A DNA stretch of 64,000 nucleotides from Pseudaquabacterium terrae (GTDB lineage Bacteria > Pseudomonadota > Gammaproteobacteria > Burkholderiales > Burkholderiaceae_C): the NCBI RefSeq assembly GCF_013266755.1, contig NZ_JABRWJ010000006.1, positions 310,001 through 374,000 of the forward strand, in the 5' to 3' direction. Under the pieces are notes generated by a model. That model searched no databases and had not been told where the DNA came from. It saw only the letters and a program-made list of their open reading frames with translations. The position numbers and the translations under genes are program-made. Of this stretch, positions 31,284-40,022 are shown piece after piece; position 1 is the first letter of the stretch; each line of letters opens with the position of its first letter.

Positions 31284-32252
31284 TTACGGCATCGCCGCCG
31301 CACGATTCGCCGCGCCCGCGTGCACGACCGCCGGCGCCGGCATCAGCTTCACCGGACACGCCGCCACCCGCCCCCAATGCTGTTCGCAGACGCGGCGCCG
31401 GCAGGCGACCACCGCGTCGCGTCCGTTGAGCTGCTTGCAGCGCTGCACGCGCTGGTCGAGCCGCGCGCGCAGCCCGGGTTCGAGCGGCGCTTCGGCGCCA
31501 GTGACGGTGCGCACGGGTGCGGGCCCCGACGGCGGCGCGGCCTTGTCACTGCGTGAAGCCGCCGCCGTTCCGCCGCGCGGCGCGACATGCGCCATCAGCG
31601 CCGCGACCAGCTCGGCATCGCGGTCGCGCGTTTCGGGCGCTGCGCTGCCGCTGGCGCTGCGGCGCGCCGCGGTGTCGGTGATCGGCGTCGGCGGCGCGAC
31701 CTTCGGTGCGGCCGCGGTCGGCGCTGCTTTCGGTGCCGCTGCCATGCGGACCGGCGCGCGCATCGGCTCACGCACTGTCGGCACGGGTGCCGTCTTCTGA
31801 GCGTTCGGCGCCGGCACGGGTGCTGCCGCCGGTTGTGCCGCCGTCGGCGCCAGCGCGACCATTGCCGGCGCCGCGCGCTCGACGCTCGGCGCCGCATCAT
31901 CGGCCAGCGGGGCCGTTGGCGCCGCTGGCTCGACCACCGCCGTCGGCGCTGCCGCGACAGCAATCGTATCGTTTGTATGGCCGTGTAACTTGCGAACTAG
32001 CTCGAGCGGCCTGGGGATCGACAGCGGCGCCAGCTGCCACGCTCCGAGGGCCACGAGCAGCAATGCGGCCGATCCGAACCACCACGCCCAAGGCCCCCGA
32101 TCGCGGGGATCGGGCGTGCGCCCCCCTAATCCGTCGAGCATTCGGCGTGCTGGCATCGGCTCCAATCCGTGACCGGCCGCGGGCAACAGGCTGGGCCGCG
32201 GTGCGGAGTGGGGCGGGGTCGGGTCGGTATGGGACAAGGCGTCGCCTTTCAC
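31284..32252 (-). CDS. Membrane-anchored Ala/Pro-rich protein of the T6SS cluster
   Basis: 322 residues from a GTG at 32252. The N-terminus is cytoplasmic, followed by one membrane helix (WWFGSAALLLVALGAWQLAP, about 55-75), a long Ala/Pro/Val-rich linker of some 150 residues and a compact C-terminal domain with several Cys (R-C-K-Q-L-N-G-R-D-A-V-V-A-C ... V-C-E-Q-H-W ... A-A-C-P-V), which could form disulfides in the periplasm. It is the only minus-strand gene between two plus-strand T6SS blocks. Family not recognised. The linker suggests a protein that spans the periplasm; a role in anchoring the apparatus is speculative. Confidence 0.6.
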   Translation of the reverse strand: MKGDALSHTDPTPPHSAPRPSLLPAAGHGLEPMPARRMLDGLGGRTPDPRDRGPWAWWFGSAALLLVALGAWQLAPLSIPRPLELVRKLHGHTNDTIAVAAAPTAVVEPAAPTAPLADDAAPSVERAAPAMVALAPTAAQPAAAPVPAPNAQKTAPVPTVREPMRAPVRMAAAPKAAPTAAAPKVAPPTPITDTAARRSASGSAAPETRDRDAELVAALMAHVAPRGGTAAASRSDKAAPPSGPAPVRTVTGAEAPLEPGLRARLDQRVQRCKQLNGRDAVVACRRRVCEQHWGRVAACPVKLMPAPAVVHAGAANRAAAMP

Positions 32253-32347
32253 TGCAGTCGGCGGGTTGCCACGGGGGCCACGCGCCCGAGTTGGGCGCGG
32301 ATTCTAGACGCGGATATCACCTGAAAACCACGTCCATCGGTTACCGG

Positions 32348-33244
32348 ATGGCTCGACGCAGCCGGAGTCGATGGGCGCCACGCATGCTGCTCGGAATCGT
32401 CCTGTACTTCCTCGCCGCGACTGTCCTGCTCGCCGTCTGGCTGCTGCCGCCGGTGCGCGTGCGCGCGCAAGCGTGGATGCTGGGCGCCGCCGGTCGGGGC
32501 CATGCCGCGACGCAGCGCTGGCTCGGTGCCGGCGGGGCGGCCGTGACGCAGGTCCAGGCCGGCGCATGGCGCCGAGGCGCTGCGGTGCTGCGCACGCTGC
32601 TGCGCCAGCGCTGGCCGATCGCCGCTGCGCTGGCGGTGCTGCTGCTGCTGCCCGCCGGCGCGCTGCTGCTGCGCACCGCGCACCGTTTCGACGGCTACGA
32701 CCACACGGCGGCGCGGGCGGTCGACGAACGCATCGCCGCGCTGCTGCAGGGCGAGCAGCTGGTGGCGCCGCCGCCGCTGCCGCCGGAGCTGTTCACCGCC
32801 GGCGAGCTGGCCGTTGCCAGGCCGCTGCTCGGCAGCGCGAGCCGGCAATGGGAGCTGCTGGACGCCGATTTCCGCCAGCGCCTGCTGCTGGTGTTCAAGC
32901 AGCTGAAGGAGCAGCACGGCTACGACGCGGTGCTGCTCGAGGGGTACCGCAGCCCCGAGCGCCAGGCGGCGCTGGCCGCGCTCGGGCCGGCGGTGACGCA
33001 GGCTGCGCCCTTCGAGAGCTATCACCAGCACGGCCTGGCGGCCGATGTCGCCTTCCTGCGCGATGGCCGCATCGTGATCTCCGAGGCCGATCCCTGGGCC
33101 AAACGCGGCTACGAGCATTACGGCGCGCTGGCCGAGTCGCTGGGCCTGCAATGGGGCGGCCGCTGGCGCAGCCTGCTCGACTACGGCCACGTCGAGCTGC
33201 GCCGGCCCGGCGTGCAGCGGCAGGCCGCCGGCCCCGCACGCTGA
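32348..33244 (+). CDS. tagX: M15-family peptidase, TagX-like (T6SS peptidoglycan opening)
   Basis: 298 residues. Two N-terminal membrane helices (MLLGIVLYFLAATVLLAVWL and IAAALAVLLLLPAGALLL) precede a periplasmic catalytic domain with the M15/VanY zinc motif S-Y-H226-Q-H-G-L-A-A-D233 and a final zinc ligand H281 in D-Y-G-H-V-E-L. TagX proteins of this fold cut peptidoglycan so that the T6SS membrane complex can be inserted. Its place inside the cluster, just before the PAAR gene, fits this. The start at 32348 is likely, with a second ATG 36 bases later as an alternative; neither has a strong ribosome site. Confidence 0.82.
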   Translation: MARRSRSRWAPRMLLGIVLYFLAATVLLAVWLLPPVRVRAQAWMLGAAGRGHAATQRWLGAGGAAVTQVQAGAWRRGAAVLRTLLRQRWPIAAALAVLLLLPAGALLLRTAHRFDGYDHTAARAVDERIAALLQGEQLVAPPPLPPELFTAGELAVARPLLGSASRQWELLDADFRQRLLLVFKQLKEQHGYDAVLLEGYRSPERQAALAALGPAVTQAAPFESYHQHGLAADVAFLRDGRIVISEADPWAKRGYEHYGALAESLGLQWGGRWRSLLDYGHVELRRPGVQRQAAGPAR

Positions 33245-33284
33245 GCTCGATCGAACCCGAACAGACCTCACGGAGCAAACCACC

Positions 33285-33554
33285 ATGTCCCGCCCCGTCA
33301 TCATCCTCGGTGACCGCCACAGCCACGGCGGCTTCGTCATCGAAGGCGCGCCGTCGACCGACACCCACGGCATCCCGATCGCGCGCATGGGCGACAAGGT
33401 GGTCTGCCCGGTGCCCGGCCACGGCGTGAACTTCATCGCCTCGGGTGACAGCACCTGCATCGTCGACGGCAAGCCGGTGGCGCGCGATGGTGATGTCACC
33501 GCCTGCGGCGCGCGCATCTTCCATTCGCAGCAGCCGACCATCGATCACCTCTGA
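33285..33554 (+). CDS. PAAR-domain spike-tip protein
   Basis: 89 residues made entirely of a PAAR domain: M-S-R-P-V-I-I-L-G-D opening, G-D-K-V-V-C-P-V-P-G-H-G, then S-T-C-I-V-D-G-K-P-V-A and D-V-T-A-C-G-A. Conserved His/Cys residues bind the metal that stabilises the cone at the tip of VgrG. There is no fused effector, so this is a plain tip able to serve either VgrG in the cluster. A GGAG-type ribosome site precedes the ATG. Confidence 0.93.
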   Translation: MSRPVIILGDRHSHGGFVIEGAPSTDTHGIPIARMGDKVVCPVPGHGVNFIASGDSTCIVDGKPVARDGDVTACGARIFHSQQPTIDHL

Positions 33555-33592
33555 CTTGCCACCGTGCCCCCATCGCCCTTGCCCGCCAGACG

Positions 33593-35044
33593 ATGACGAA
33601 GATCCTGAAGCACACCGCGATGCTGGTGGCCGTCTGCTGCCTGGCCTGGCTGAGCGTGGCCTGGCACTGGCGCACCAGCGGCCATGCCCCCAGCGGCGAC
33701 GAGCTGCTGCGCTACCTGCTGCTGTTGCCGCTGGTGGTCTTCGTGCTGCTGCTGTTGCTGCGCTGGGCCTGGCGCTCGGCGGCCGTGCGGGCACCGGTGG
33801 GCGCGGCGGCGGGCGCAACGTCCGCCGCGACCGGTGCGGCCGCGGCGCCCGCGACCGGCAACGCCGCGAACGAGACGCCGCCGCCGCTGCAGCTGCTGGC
33901 CGCCCACCTGCGCTGCGCGGCCGCCGAAGCGCCGGCCGACCTGGTGAAGGCGGCTCAGGCGAACCAGCCGCTGCCGTTGCTCGATCCGCAGCTGCGCAAT
34001 GCCGACGGGCTGCCGGTGATGAGCCTGCGCATCGCCCAGCTGCCGCTCGACGAGCTGAAGGAATCGCTGCCGACGCACGCCGACGACGCGGCGCCGCCCG
34101 AGCACCTGCAGCGCGCGCTCGCCGCGCTGCACGATCCGCTGGCCGCGGCCTTGCAGGCGATCGCCCCGTGGCGCAACCGCTTCGCCGATCCGGATGCCGA
34201 CCTCGACATCGCCGCCTCCGGCCTGCCCACCGAGCCGGCCGCCACCGCCAACTGGCCGCGCCTGCAGGTGCTGCTGGCCTGGCCCGCCGCCTGGACCGAC
34301 GCCGAGCGCGCGCTCGCCGACACCTGGGCGCGCGAACAGTGCCACGCCGGCCCGATCGAGCCGTCGCAGTTGCGCATCGAGAGCACCACGCTCGGCGGCG
34401 CCGAGCTGTGGCTGGACATCGAGCGCCGCTTGCAGCGTCGCGATCCGCAGGCGCCGGCCGCGCCCTTGCTGGTCGCTGCCGCGCACAGCGACTTGAGCGA
34501 CGAGGCCATTGCCGCGCTGGAGCATCAGCGTCGCCTTTTCAACGCGGCCAGCCATCCGAAAGGCCTGATGCCCGCCGAGAGCGCCGCGGCGCTGCTGCTG
34601 GCGCCGCACGACTGGCCGGCCGCGGCCGAGGGCGACGAGCCGCCGCTGCAGCTGCACCGCGCGGCGGCGCTGCGCCGCGACAAGTCGATCGAAGCGGCCG
34701 GCAGCGTGTCGAGTCAGACACTGATCGACGTGCTCGGCGGCGCGCTCACGTTGGCCAAGCTGCCGCCCACGGAGCTGACGCAGCTGGTGTGCGATGCCGA
34801 CCGCCATTCGCAGCGCGGCACCGAGCTGTTCGGCGCCACCTTGAAGCTGCTGCCGCAGCTCGACCCCGCCGAGCACCTGGCGATGACCGGCAGCGTCGCC
34901 GGCCATGGCGGCGCGACGCCGTTGATGGTCATCGCCGCGGCGGCCGCGCAGGCGCGCACCGAGCGGCAGCCCTGTCTCGCGCTGTCGCTCGGCGACACGC
35001 ATTGGCGCTTTGCGCTGCTGGCGCGCGCGCCGGCGGCCTCCTGA
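33593..35044 (+). CDS. T6SS-associated membrane protein with thiolase-like C-terminal region
   Basis: 483 residues. Two membrane helices lie near residues 8-24 and 38-60 (LLLLPLVVFVLLLLLRWAW), then an Ala-rich linker and a soluble domain. The C-terminal part (about 380-475) has the order S-V-S-S-Q-T-L, then M-T-G-S-V-A-G-H-G-G-A-T-P-L, then ALSLGDTHWRFALL, which resembles the closing segments of beta-ketoacyl synthase/thiolase folds, probably without activity because no catalytic Cys context is evident. It is placed 13 bases before tssM. Comparable genes beside tssM occur in other T6SS clusters; function is unknown and the fold statement is inference. Confidence 0.6.
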   Translation: MTKILKHTAMLVAVCCLAWLSVAWHWRTSGHAPSGDELLRYLLLLPLVVFVLLLLLRWAWRSAAVRAPVGAAAGATSAATGAAAAPATGNAANETPPPLQLLAAHLRCAAAEAPADLVKAAQANQPLPLLDPQLRNADGLPVMSLRIAQLPLDELKESLPTHADDAAPPEHLQRALAALHDPLAAALQAIAPWRNRFADPDADLDIAASGLPTEPAATANWPRLQVLLAWPAAWTDAERALADTWAREQCHAGPIEPSQLRIESTTLGGAELWLDIERRLQRRDPQAPAAPLLVAAAHSDLSDEAIAALEHQRRLFNAASHPKGLMPAESAAALLLAPHDWPAAAEGDEPPLQLHRAAALRRDKSIEAAGSVSSQTLIDVLGGALTLAKLPPTELTQLVCDADRHSQRGTELFGATLKLLPQLDPAEHLAMTGSVAGHGGATPLMVIAAAAAQARTERQPCLALSLGDTHWRFALLARAPAAS

Positions 35045-35057
35045 TACCCCCTCCCCG

Positions 35058-38000
35058 ATGAACCGTTTCTGGTCCCTGTTGTTCGATCCCCGCGTGCTGG
35101 CCGTGCTCGGCCTGTCGGCGCTGGCGGCGTTCCTGTTCCTCGGCGCGCGCGAGCTCGAAGTCGCGTTGATCTACGCCGGCCTGGCGCTTGGCGTCGCGCT
35201 GCTGGTCGCGCTGGTGATCTGGAGCGTGCGCCGCGTGCGCGCGAACCGCGCCGCCAAGCGCTTGCAGGAAGCGATCGAGGACGATGCCGAGCAGGCCACG
35301 CTGACGATCCGCGCCGAGGACCGCAAGCCCGCCGAGGCGCTGCGCGACCGGCTGCTGACGGCGGTGAAGACGATCCGCACCTCGCGCCTCGGTCAGCTGA
35401 GCGGCGCGGCCGCGCTGTACGAGCTGCCCTGGTACATCGTGATCGGCAACCCGGCGGCCGGCAAGAGCAGCGCGGTGATCAAGTCGGGGCTCAATTTCCC
35501 GCTCGCCGCCGACGGCACGCGGCTCGAATCGGCGGTCGTGCAAGGCATCGGCGGCACGCGCAACTGCGACTGGTTCATGACCAGCGAAGGCATCCTGCTC
35601 GACACCGCCGGCCGCTACTCGGTGCACGAGGAGGACCGCGCCGAATGGCTCGGCTTCCTGGGCCTGCTGAAGAAGCACCGGCCGATGGCGCCGATCAACG
35701 GCGTGCTGGTCGCCGTCAGCGTCGCCGAGCTGACGCAGGGCAAGCCCGAGCAGGCGATCCAGCTCGCCAAGCGGCTGCGCCAGCGCGTGCAGGAGCTGAC
35801 CGAGAAGCTCGAGGTCTTCGCGCCGCTGTACCTGGTGTTCACCAAGGCCGACCTGATCGCCGGCTTCGCCGAGTTCTTCGAGGACTTCGACCGCGCCGAG
35901 CGCGACCGCGTGTGGGGCGCGACGCTGCCCTTCGCGCCCGACAGCGGCGCGGCGAAAGACGGCGGCGGCGAGCGCCGCATCGATGCCGTCGCCGCCTTCG
36001 ACCGCCACTTCGACGAGCTGCGCGACGGGCTGAAGGAGATCGCGCTGGCGCGCATGTCGCTGCAGCGCGGCCAGGCGCTGCCGACGGGGTTGCTGACCTT
36101 CCCGCTCGAGTTCGATGCCGCGAAGCCGGCGCTGCGCGCCTTCGTCGCGACGCTGTTCGAGGACAACCCGTACCAGTTCCGCCCGGTGTTCCGCGGCTTC
36201 TATTTCACCAGCGCGGTGCAGGAGGGCTCGGCCAGCAGCCGCGCCAGCGAAGAGGTGGCGCGCCGCTTCGCGCTCGGTGCGCGGCGCGAGCGCACGACCG
36301 CTCGTGTCGTCGCCGCCAACGGCTTCTTCCTGAAGGATCTGTTCCAGCGCGTGATCTTTGCCGACAAGCACCTGGTGCGGCAGTACGCCAGCCGCAGCAA
36401 GCAGCGCGCGCGGATGCTGACCTTCGCCGCGGCCGTCGGCGTGCTGGCGCTGGCGCTCACCGGCTGGAGCTGGACCTGGCTCGGCAACCGCCAGCTGCTG
36501 CAGGACGTGCAGGCCGACCTCGCGCAGGCCGCGCGGCTGCAGGACGGGCGCGTCGACCTCGCCGCGCGGCTCGAGGCGCTGGAGCTGCTGCAGTACCGCA
36601 TCGAGCAGCTCGCCGGCTGGCAGGACAAGCGGCCGTTCGGGTTGGGGCTCGGCCTCTACCAGGGCGAGGCGATCGAGCGCAAGTTGCGCCAGGAGTACTA
36701 CGCCGGCCTGCGCCAGGTGCTGCTGCAGCCGGTGGCCAGGGCGATCGAGGGTTACTTGGGCGAGGTCAACGCCCATGCCGACCAATTGCAGCCGCTGACG
36801 CGCCCGCCCGAGTCCGGTGCCCGCGCGGTGCCGGCCGCGTTCGCAGCGGCGGCACCGGTCGCCGCCGCTGCAGCGCCCGCGGTGGCCGCTGCAACGTCGC
36901 GTTACGCAGACGCCTCGCCCACCGACGTCGAAGACGCCTACAACGCGCTGAAAACGTACCTGATGCTGGCCGAGCGCCAGCGCATGGAACCGGGGCACCT
37001 GAAGGACCAGATCGCGCGCTTCTGGCGTGGCTGGCTCGAACGGCAGCGTGGCAACCAGCCGCCCGAGGTCTTCAAGCGCCGCGCCGAGAACGTGATCGGC
37101 TTCGCGATGGCGCAGCTGCAGGATCCCGCCTTCCCGACGCTGGACAACAACTTCGCGCTGGTCGACGTGACGCGCGCCAACCTCCGCCGCGTGATGCGCG
37201 GCATGCCGGCGCGCGAGCGCGTCTACGCCGAGGTCAAGGCGCGCGCATCGACGCGCTTCGCGCAGATCACCGTCGCCAACATCGTCGGCGAGCCCGGCCG
37301 CAACGTGATCGCCGGCAGCGTCGTCGTGCCCGGCACCTTCACCCGCGAAGCCTGGGACGGCTACATCGAGAAGGCCTTCAAGGACGCCGCCAACGGCGAG
37401 CTGCAGAGCACCGACTGGGTGCTGCAGACGGCGGCGCGCGACGACCTGACGCTCGAAGGCAGCCCGGACCAGATCCGCAAGTCGCTGACCGAGCTGTACA
37501 AGACCGAGTACGTGCGCGAATGGCAGCGCTTCCTGCAAGGCATCGCGATCGCCGAGTTCCCCAGCTTCGCCGTCGCGGTGCAGCAGATGAATCGGCTCGG
37601 CGATCCGGCCAGCTCGCCGATCAAGCAGGTGCTGACGACCCTGAACGACCAGACCTCGTGGGACAACCCGAGCGTGATCAACGAACGCGCCGGCCAGTTG
37701 CAGCGCGGCTTCATCGAGTGGTTCAAGCAGAGCATCCTGCGCATGGCGCCGTCGCGGGTCGAGGTCAAGGTCGACGTCACCGGGGGCAACGGCGCGATCC
37801 CGATGGGGCCGATCGGCCGCGAGTTCGCCGCGCTGCACAAGCTGATGGCGCCGCGCGACGGCCAGGCCTCGCTGCTCGGCGACTACCTGAAGGCGCTCGG
37901 CGCCCTGCGCACGCGCTTCAACGAGATCGGCACGCAGGGCGACCCCGGCCCGGCCGCGCGCAAGCTGATGGCGACGACGCTCGAAGGCGGCAGCTCGGAA

Positions 38001-38960
38001 TTCGTCGGTGCGGTGCGGCTGGTCGAGGAGCAGATGCTCGCCGGCATGACCGAGACGGCACGCGGATCGCTGCGGCCGCTGCTGCTGCGCCCGCTGATGC
38101 AGGGCTTCGCGGTGCTGCTGACCCCCGCCGAGACCGAGCTCAATCGCGCCTGGGCCGCGCAGGTGCACGAGCCCTTCCAGCGCACGCTGGCCGGCAAGTA
38201 CCCGTTCGATGCGCAATCGAAGGTCGAGGCGGTGCCGCAGGAGATTGCCAAGCTGTTCGGCCCGGGCGGCGCGGTGGCGAAGTTCGCCGACGAGTCGCTC
38301 GGGCCGCTGGTGCTGCGGCGCGGCGACAGCATCGTCGCGCGCACCTGGCTCGACATGGGCGTGCGGCTGAAGCCCGAATTCGGCACGCAGTTCGCGCACT
38401 GGGTCGCGCCGCTCGATGGCGCCGCCGGCGGCGCGGCGCCGGCCGCCGCCGCATCGCCCGCGGCGGCGCAGACCAGCTTCCAGATCCTGCCGCAGGGTGC
38501 GCCCGGCTTGAGCGAATACAGCGTCGAGATCGACGGCCAGGTGCTGCGCTACCGCAATGGCGCTGCCGTCTGGACGCCCTTCGTCTGGCCGAATGCCGCC
38601 GGCACGCCGGGCGCGCGCATCACCGGCGTGACGGTCGAGGGCCGCACGATCGAGCTGCTGAACGTGCCCGGCCGCTTCGGCCTGCAGCGCATGTTCGAGA
38701 CCGCCCAGCGGCGCAAGCTCGCCGATGGCGCGAACGAGCTCAGCTGGGCGCAGGGGTCACTCTCGGTGACGCTGCATTTGCGCGTCATCAGCCAGCCCGG
38801 CGCGCCCGCCGCGGCCGCGGCGACACCGGCCGCCGGCGGGGGCCTGCGCGCACTGAAGCTGCCGGCGACGATCGCCGGTGGCGATGAAGCGATGCCGGCG
38901 GCAATGCCGGTGGCGCTGGCGGCGTCCGGTCCCGGCCGTGGCACGAAGGCAATGCAATGA
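35058..38960 (+). CDS. tssM: T6SS membrane complex protein TssM (IcmF)
   Basis: 1300 residues from the ATG at 35058. N-terminal membrane helices (about 13-55) frame a cytoplasmic GTPase-like domain with Walker A GNPAAGKS (130-137); a third helix near 460 (LTFAAAVGVLALALTGWSW) leads to the large periplasmic part containing IcmF-related and C-terminal TssJ-binding domains (ITGVTVEGRTIELLNVPGRF). TssM spans the envelope and links TssL to TssJ. An Ala-rich insertion lies around residues 590-615. The stop overlaps an ATG that may be a relic of the tagF start (see the repeat at 38961-39030). Confidence 0.96.
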   Translation: MNRFWSLLFDPRVLAVLGLSALAAFLFLGARELEVALIYAGLALGVALLVALVIWSVRRVRANRAAKRLQEAIEDDAEQATLTIRAEDRKPAEALRDRLLTAVKTIRTSRLGQLSGAAALYELPWYIVIGNPAAGKSSAVIKSGLNFPLAADGTRLESAVVQGIGGTRNCDWFMTSEGILLDTAGRYSVHEEDRAEWLGFLGLLKKHRPMAPINGVLVAVSVAELTQGKPEQAIQLAKRLRQRVQELTEKLEVFAPLYLVFTKADLIAGFAEFFEDFDRAERDRVWGATLPFAPDSGAAKDGGGERRIDAVAAFDRHFDELRDGLKEIALARMSLQRGQALPTGLLTFPLEFDAAKPALRAFVATLFEDNPYQFRPVFRGFYFTSAVQEGSASSRASEEVARRFALGARRERTTARVVAANGFFLKDLFQRVIFADKHLVRQYASRSKQRARMLTFAAAVGVLALALTGWSWTWLGNRQLLQDVQADLAQAARLQDGRVDLAARLEALELLQYRIEQLAGWQDKRPFGLGLGLYQGEAIERKLRQEYYAGLRQVLLQPVARAIEGYLGEVNAHADQLQPLTRPPESGARAVPAAFAAAAPVAAAAAPAVAAATSRYADASPTDVEDAYNALKTYLMLAERQRMEPGHLKDQIARFWRGWLERQRGNQPPEVFKRRAENVIGFAMAQLQDPAFPTLDNNFALVDVTRANLRRVMRGMPARERVYAEVKARASTRFAQITVANIVGEPGRNVIAGSVVVPGTFTREAWDGYIEKAFKDAANGELQSTDWVLQTAARDDLTLEGSPDQIRKSLTELYKTEYVREWQRFLQGIAIAEFPSFAVAVQQMNRLGDPASSPIKQVLTTLNDQTSWDNPSVINERAGQLQRGFIEWFKQSILRMAPSRVEVKVDVTGGNGAIPMGPIGREFAALHKLMAPRDGQASLLGDYLKALGALRTRFNEIGTQGDPGPAARKLMATTLEGGSSEFVGAVRLVEEQMLAGMTETARGSLRPLLLRPLMQGFAVLLTPAETELNRAWAAQVHEPFQRTLAGKYPFDAQSKVEAVPQEIAKLFGPGGAVAKFADESLGPLVLRRGDSIVARTWLDMGVRLKPEFGTQFAHWVAPLDGAAGGAAPAAAASPAAAQTSFQILPQGAPGLSEYSVEIDGQVLRYRNGAAVWTPFVWPNAAGTPGARITGVTVEGRTIELLNVPGRFGLQRMFETAQRRKLADGANELSWAQGSLSVTLHLRVISQPGAPAAAAATPAAGGGLRALKLPATIAGGDEAMPAAMPVALAASGPGRGTKAMQ

Positions 38961-39030
38961 GCGCCGCCCGGCCGTTCCGAAGGCGCTCGCTCCCCCTCGG
39001 GGGGACGGCGCGCAGCGCCAAGGGGGCGAC
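38961..39030 (+). repeat. Nested inverted-repeat element between tssM and tagF
   Basis: The gap contains TCCCCCTCGGGGGGA, GGCGCGCAGCGCC and AAGGGGGCG, which fold into nested hairpins (CCCCCT with AGGGGG outside, GGCGC/GCGCC inside). This composition resembles short GC-rich intergenic repeats common in Burkholderiales genomes. ATGAGC occurs on both flanks (38957 and 39031), as a short duplication would leave. Dispersed copies cannot be tested within the window. Confidence 0.5.
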
Positions 39031-40020
39031 ATGAGCCGCGCCGCACCGGTCGAGCTGATCTATTTCGGCAAGCTGCCCTCGCGCGGCGATTTCCTGCGCA
39101 ACGTCGACGGCGACGGCCTGACGCGCCGCCTCGACCAGTGGTTGACGCAGGCGCTCGAGCTGATGGCCCGCGACCCGCGCTGGAAGGAGGTCTACGACCA
39201 GGCGGGCGCCTGCAGCTTCGCCTTCCTCGGCGTGCGCAGCCGCGCGCTGGTGGCGGGCCATCTGCTGGCCAGCACCGATGCCTCGGGCCGGCGCTTTCCG
39301 TTCGTCGTCGTCGGCAAGCTCGAAGTCGATGCGCCGCTGGCCTTCATGCAGCGCGCGCCGATGGCGCTGGCGCGGCTGTGGCTGGAGCTTGCTCAGCGTG
39401 CCGAAGCCGCGCATGCCGCAGCGGACGCGGTGCCGCTGCTGAACCAGCTGAACCAGTGGCGCGTCGAGATCGAGACCGACCCGCTGGCCTTCGAAGCCGG
39501 CTACCGCGACTTCCTCGAGCTGCAGACCGTCGGCTCGCTGCAATCGCTGCTCGCCGCCGCCGAGCCCGCGGTCGACCTTCGGCGCGCCTTGCTGGCGCTC
39601 GGGCTGCTGCTGCAGCCGGTGCCGGCCAGCGGCGCGCACCGGCTCGAGAAAGGCCTGCGGCTGCCGCTGCCGGTCGATCCGGCGACGCAGGCCTATGCCG
39701 CCACCTGGTGGCTGGACCTGGTCGCGAAGTTCCTCGCGCGCGGCGACTTCGAGATCGGTCTCTTTCTGCCGCGCACGATCAACGGCCATGCGCCGAGCCT
39801 GGCGGTCGGCTTCTCGGGCGATGCGCCTTCGCTGCTGCATGCGGCGCTGGACCAGGCCGCGGCACGCGAGCAGTTCGTCGACCTGCTCGCCCCGCTGTGG
39901 GTCGACGAGTCGGCCGAAGCCGACTACGCGCTGCGCAAGCTCGGCAGCTACCTGCAGCAGCCGCCTTTGTCGCTGGCGCAGGCGCGCGCGACCTTCAACG
40001 AAGCTTTCCTGGGGGAATGA
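39031..40020 (+). CDS. tagF: T6SS accessory protein TagF
   Basis: 329 residues starting at the ATG at 39031 behind AAGGGGG. The N-terminal domain has the TagF/ImpM signature Y-F-G-K-L-P-S-R-G-D-F-L and RRFPFVVVGKLE; the C-terminal half carries FEIGLFLPRTING and a late A-D-Y-A-L-R-K-L segment. TagF acts in post-translational control, generally as a brake on T6SS assembly that is lifted by the PpkA/Fha branch. No ppkA, pppA or fha gene is present in this window, so the counterpart may lie elsewhere or be absent. Confidence 0.92.
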   Translation: MSRAAPVELIYFGKLPSRGDFLRNVDGDGLTRRLDQWLTQALELMARDPRWKEVYDQAGACSFAFLGVRSRALVAGHLLASTDASGRRFPFVVVGKLEVDAPLAFMQRAPMALARLWLELAQRAEAAHAAADAVPLLNQLNQWRVEIETDPLAFEAGYRDFLELQTVGSLQSLLAAAEPAVDLRRALLALGLLLQPVPASGAHRLEKGLRLPLPVDPATQAYAATWWLDLVAKFLARGDFEIGLFLPRTINGHAPSLAVGFSGDAPSLLHAALDQAAAREQFVDLLAPLWVDESAEADYALRKLGSYLQQPPLSLAQARATFNEAFLGE

Positions 40021-40022
40021 CG

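Noticed and set aside
34929-38399. A minus-strand open frame of about 1156 codons antisense to tssM
   Set aside because: Same artefact: no conserved motif, no ribosome site, and exact register with the tssM codons.
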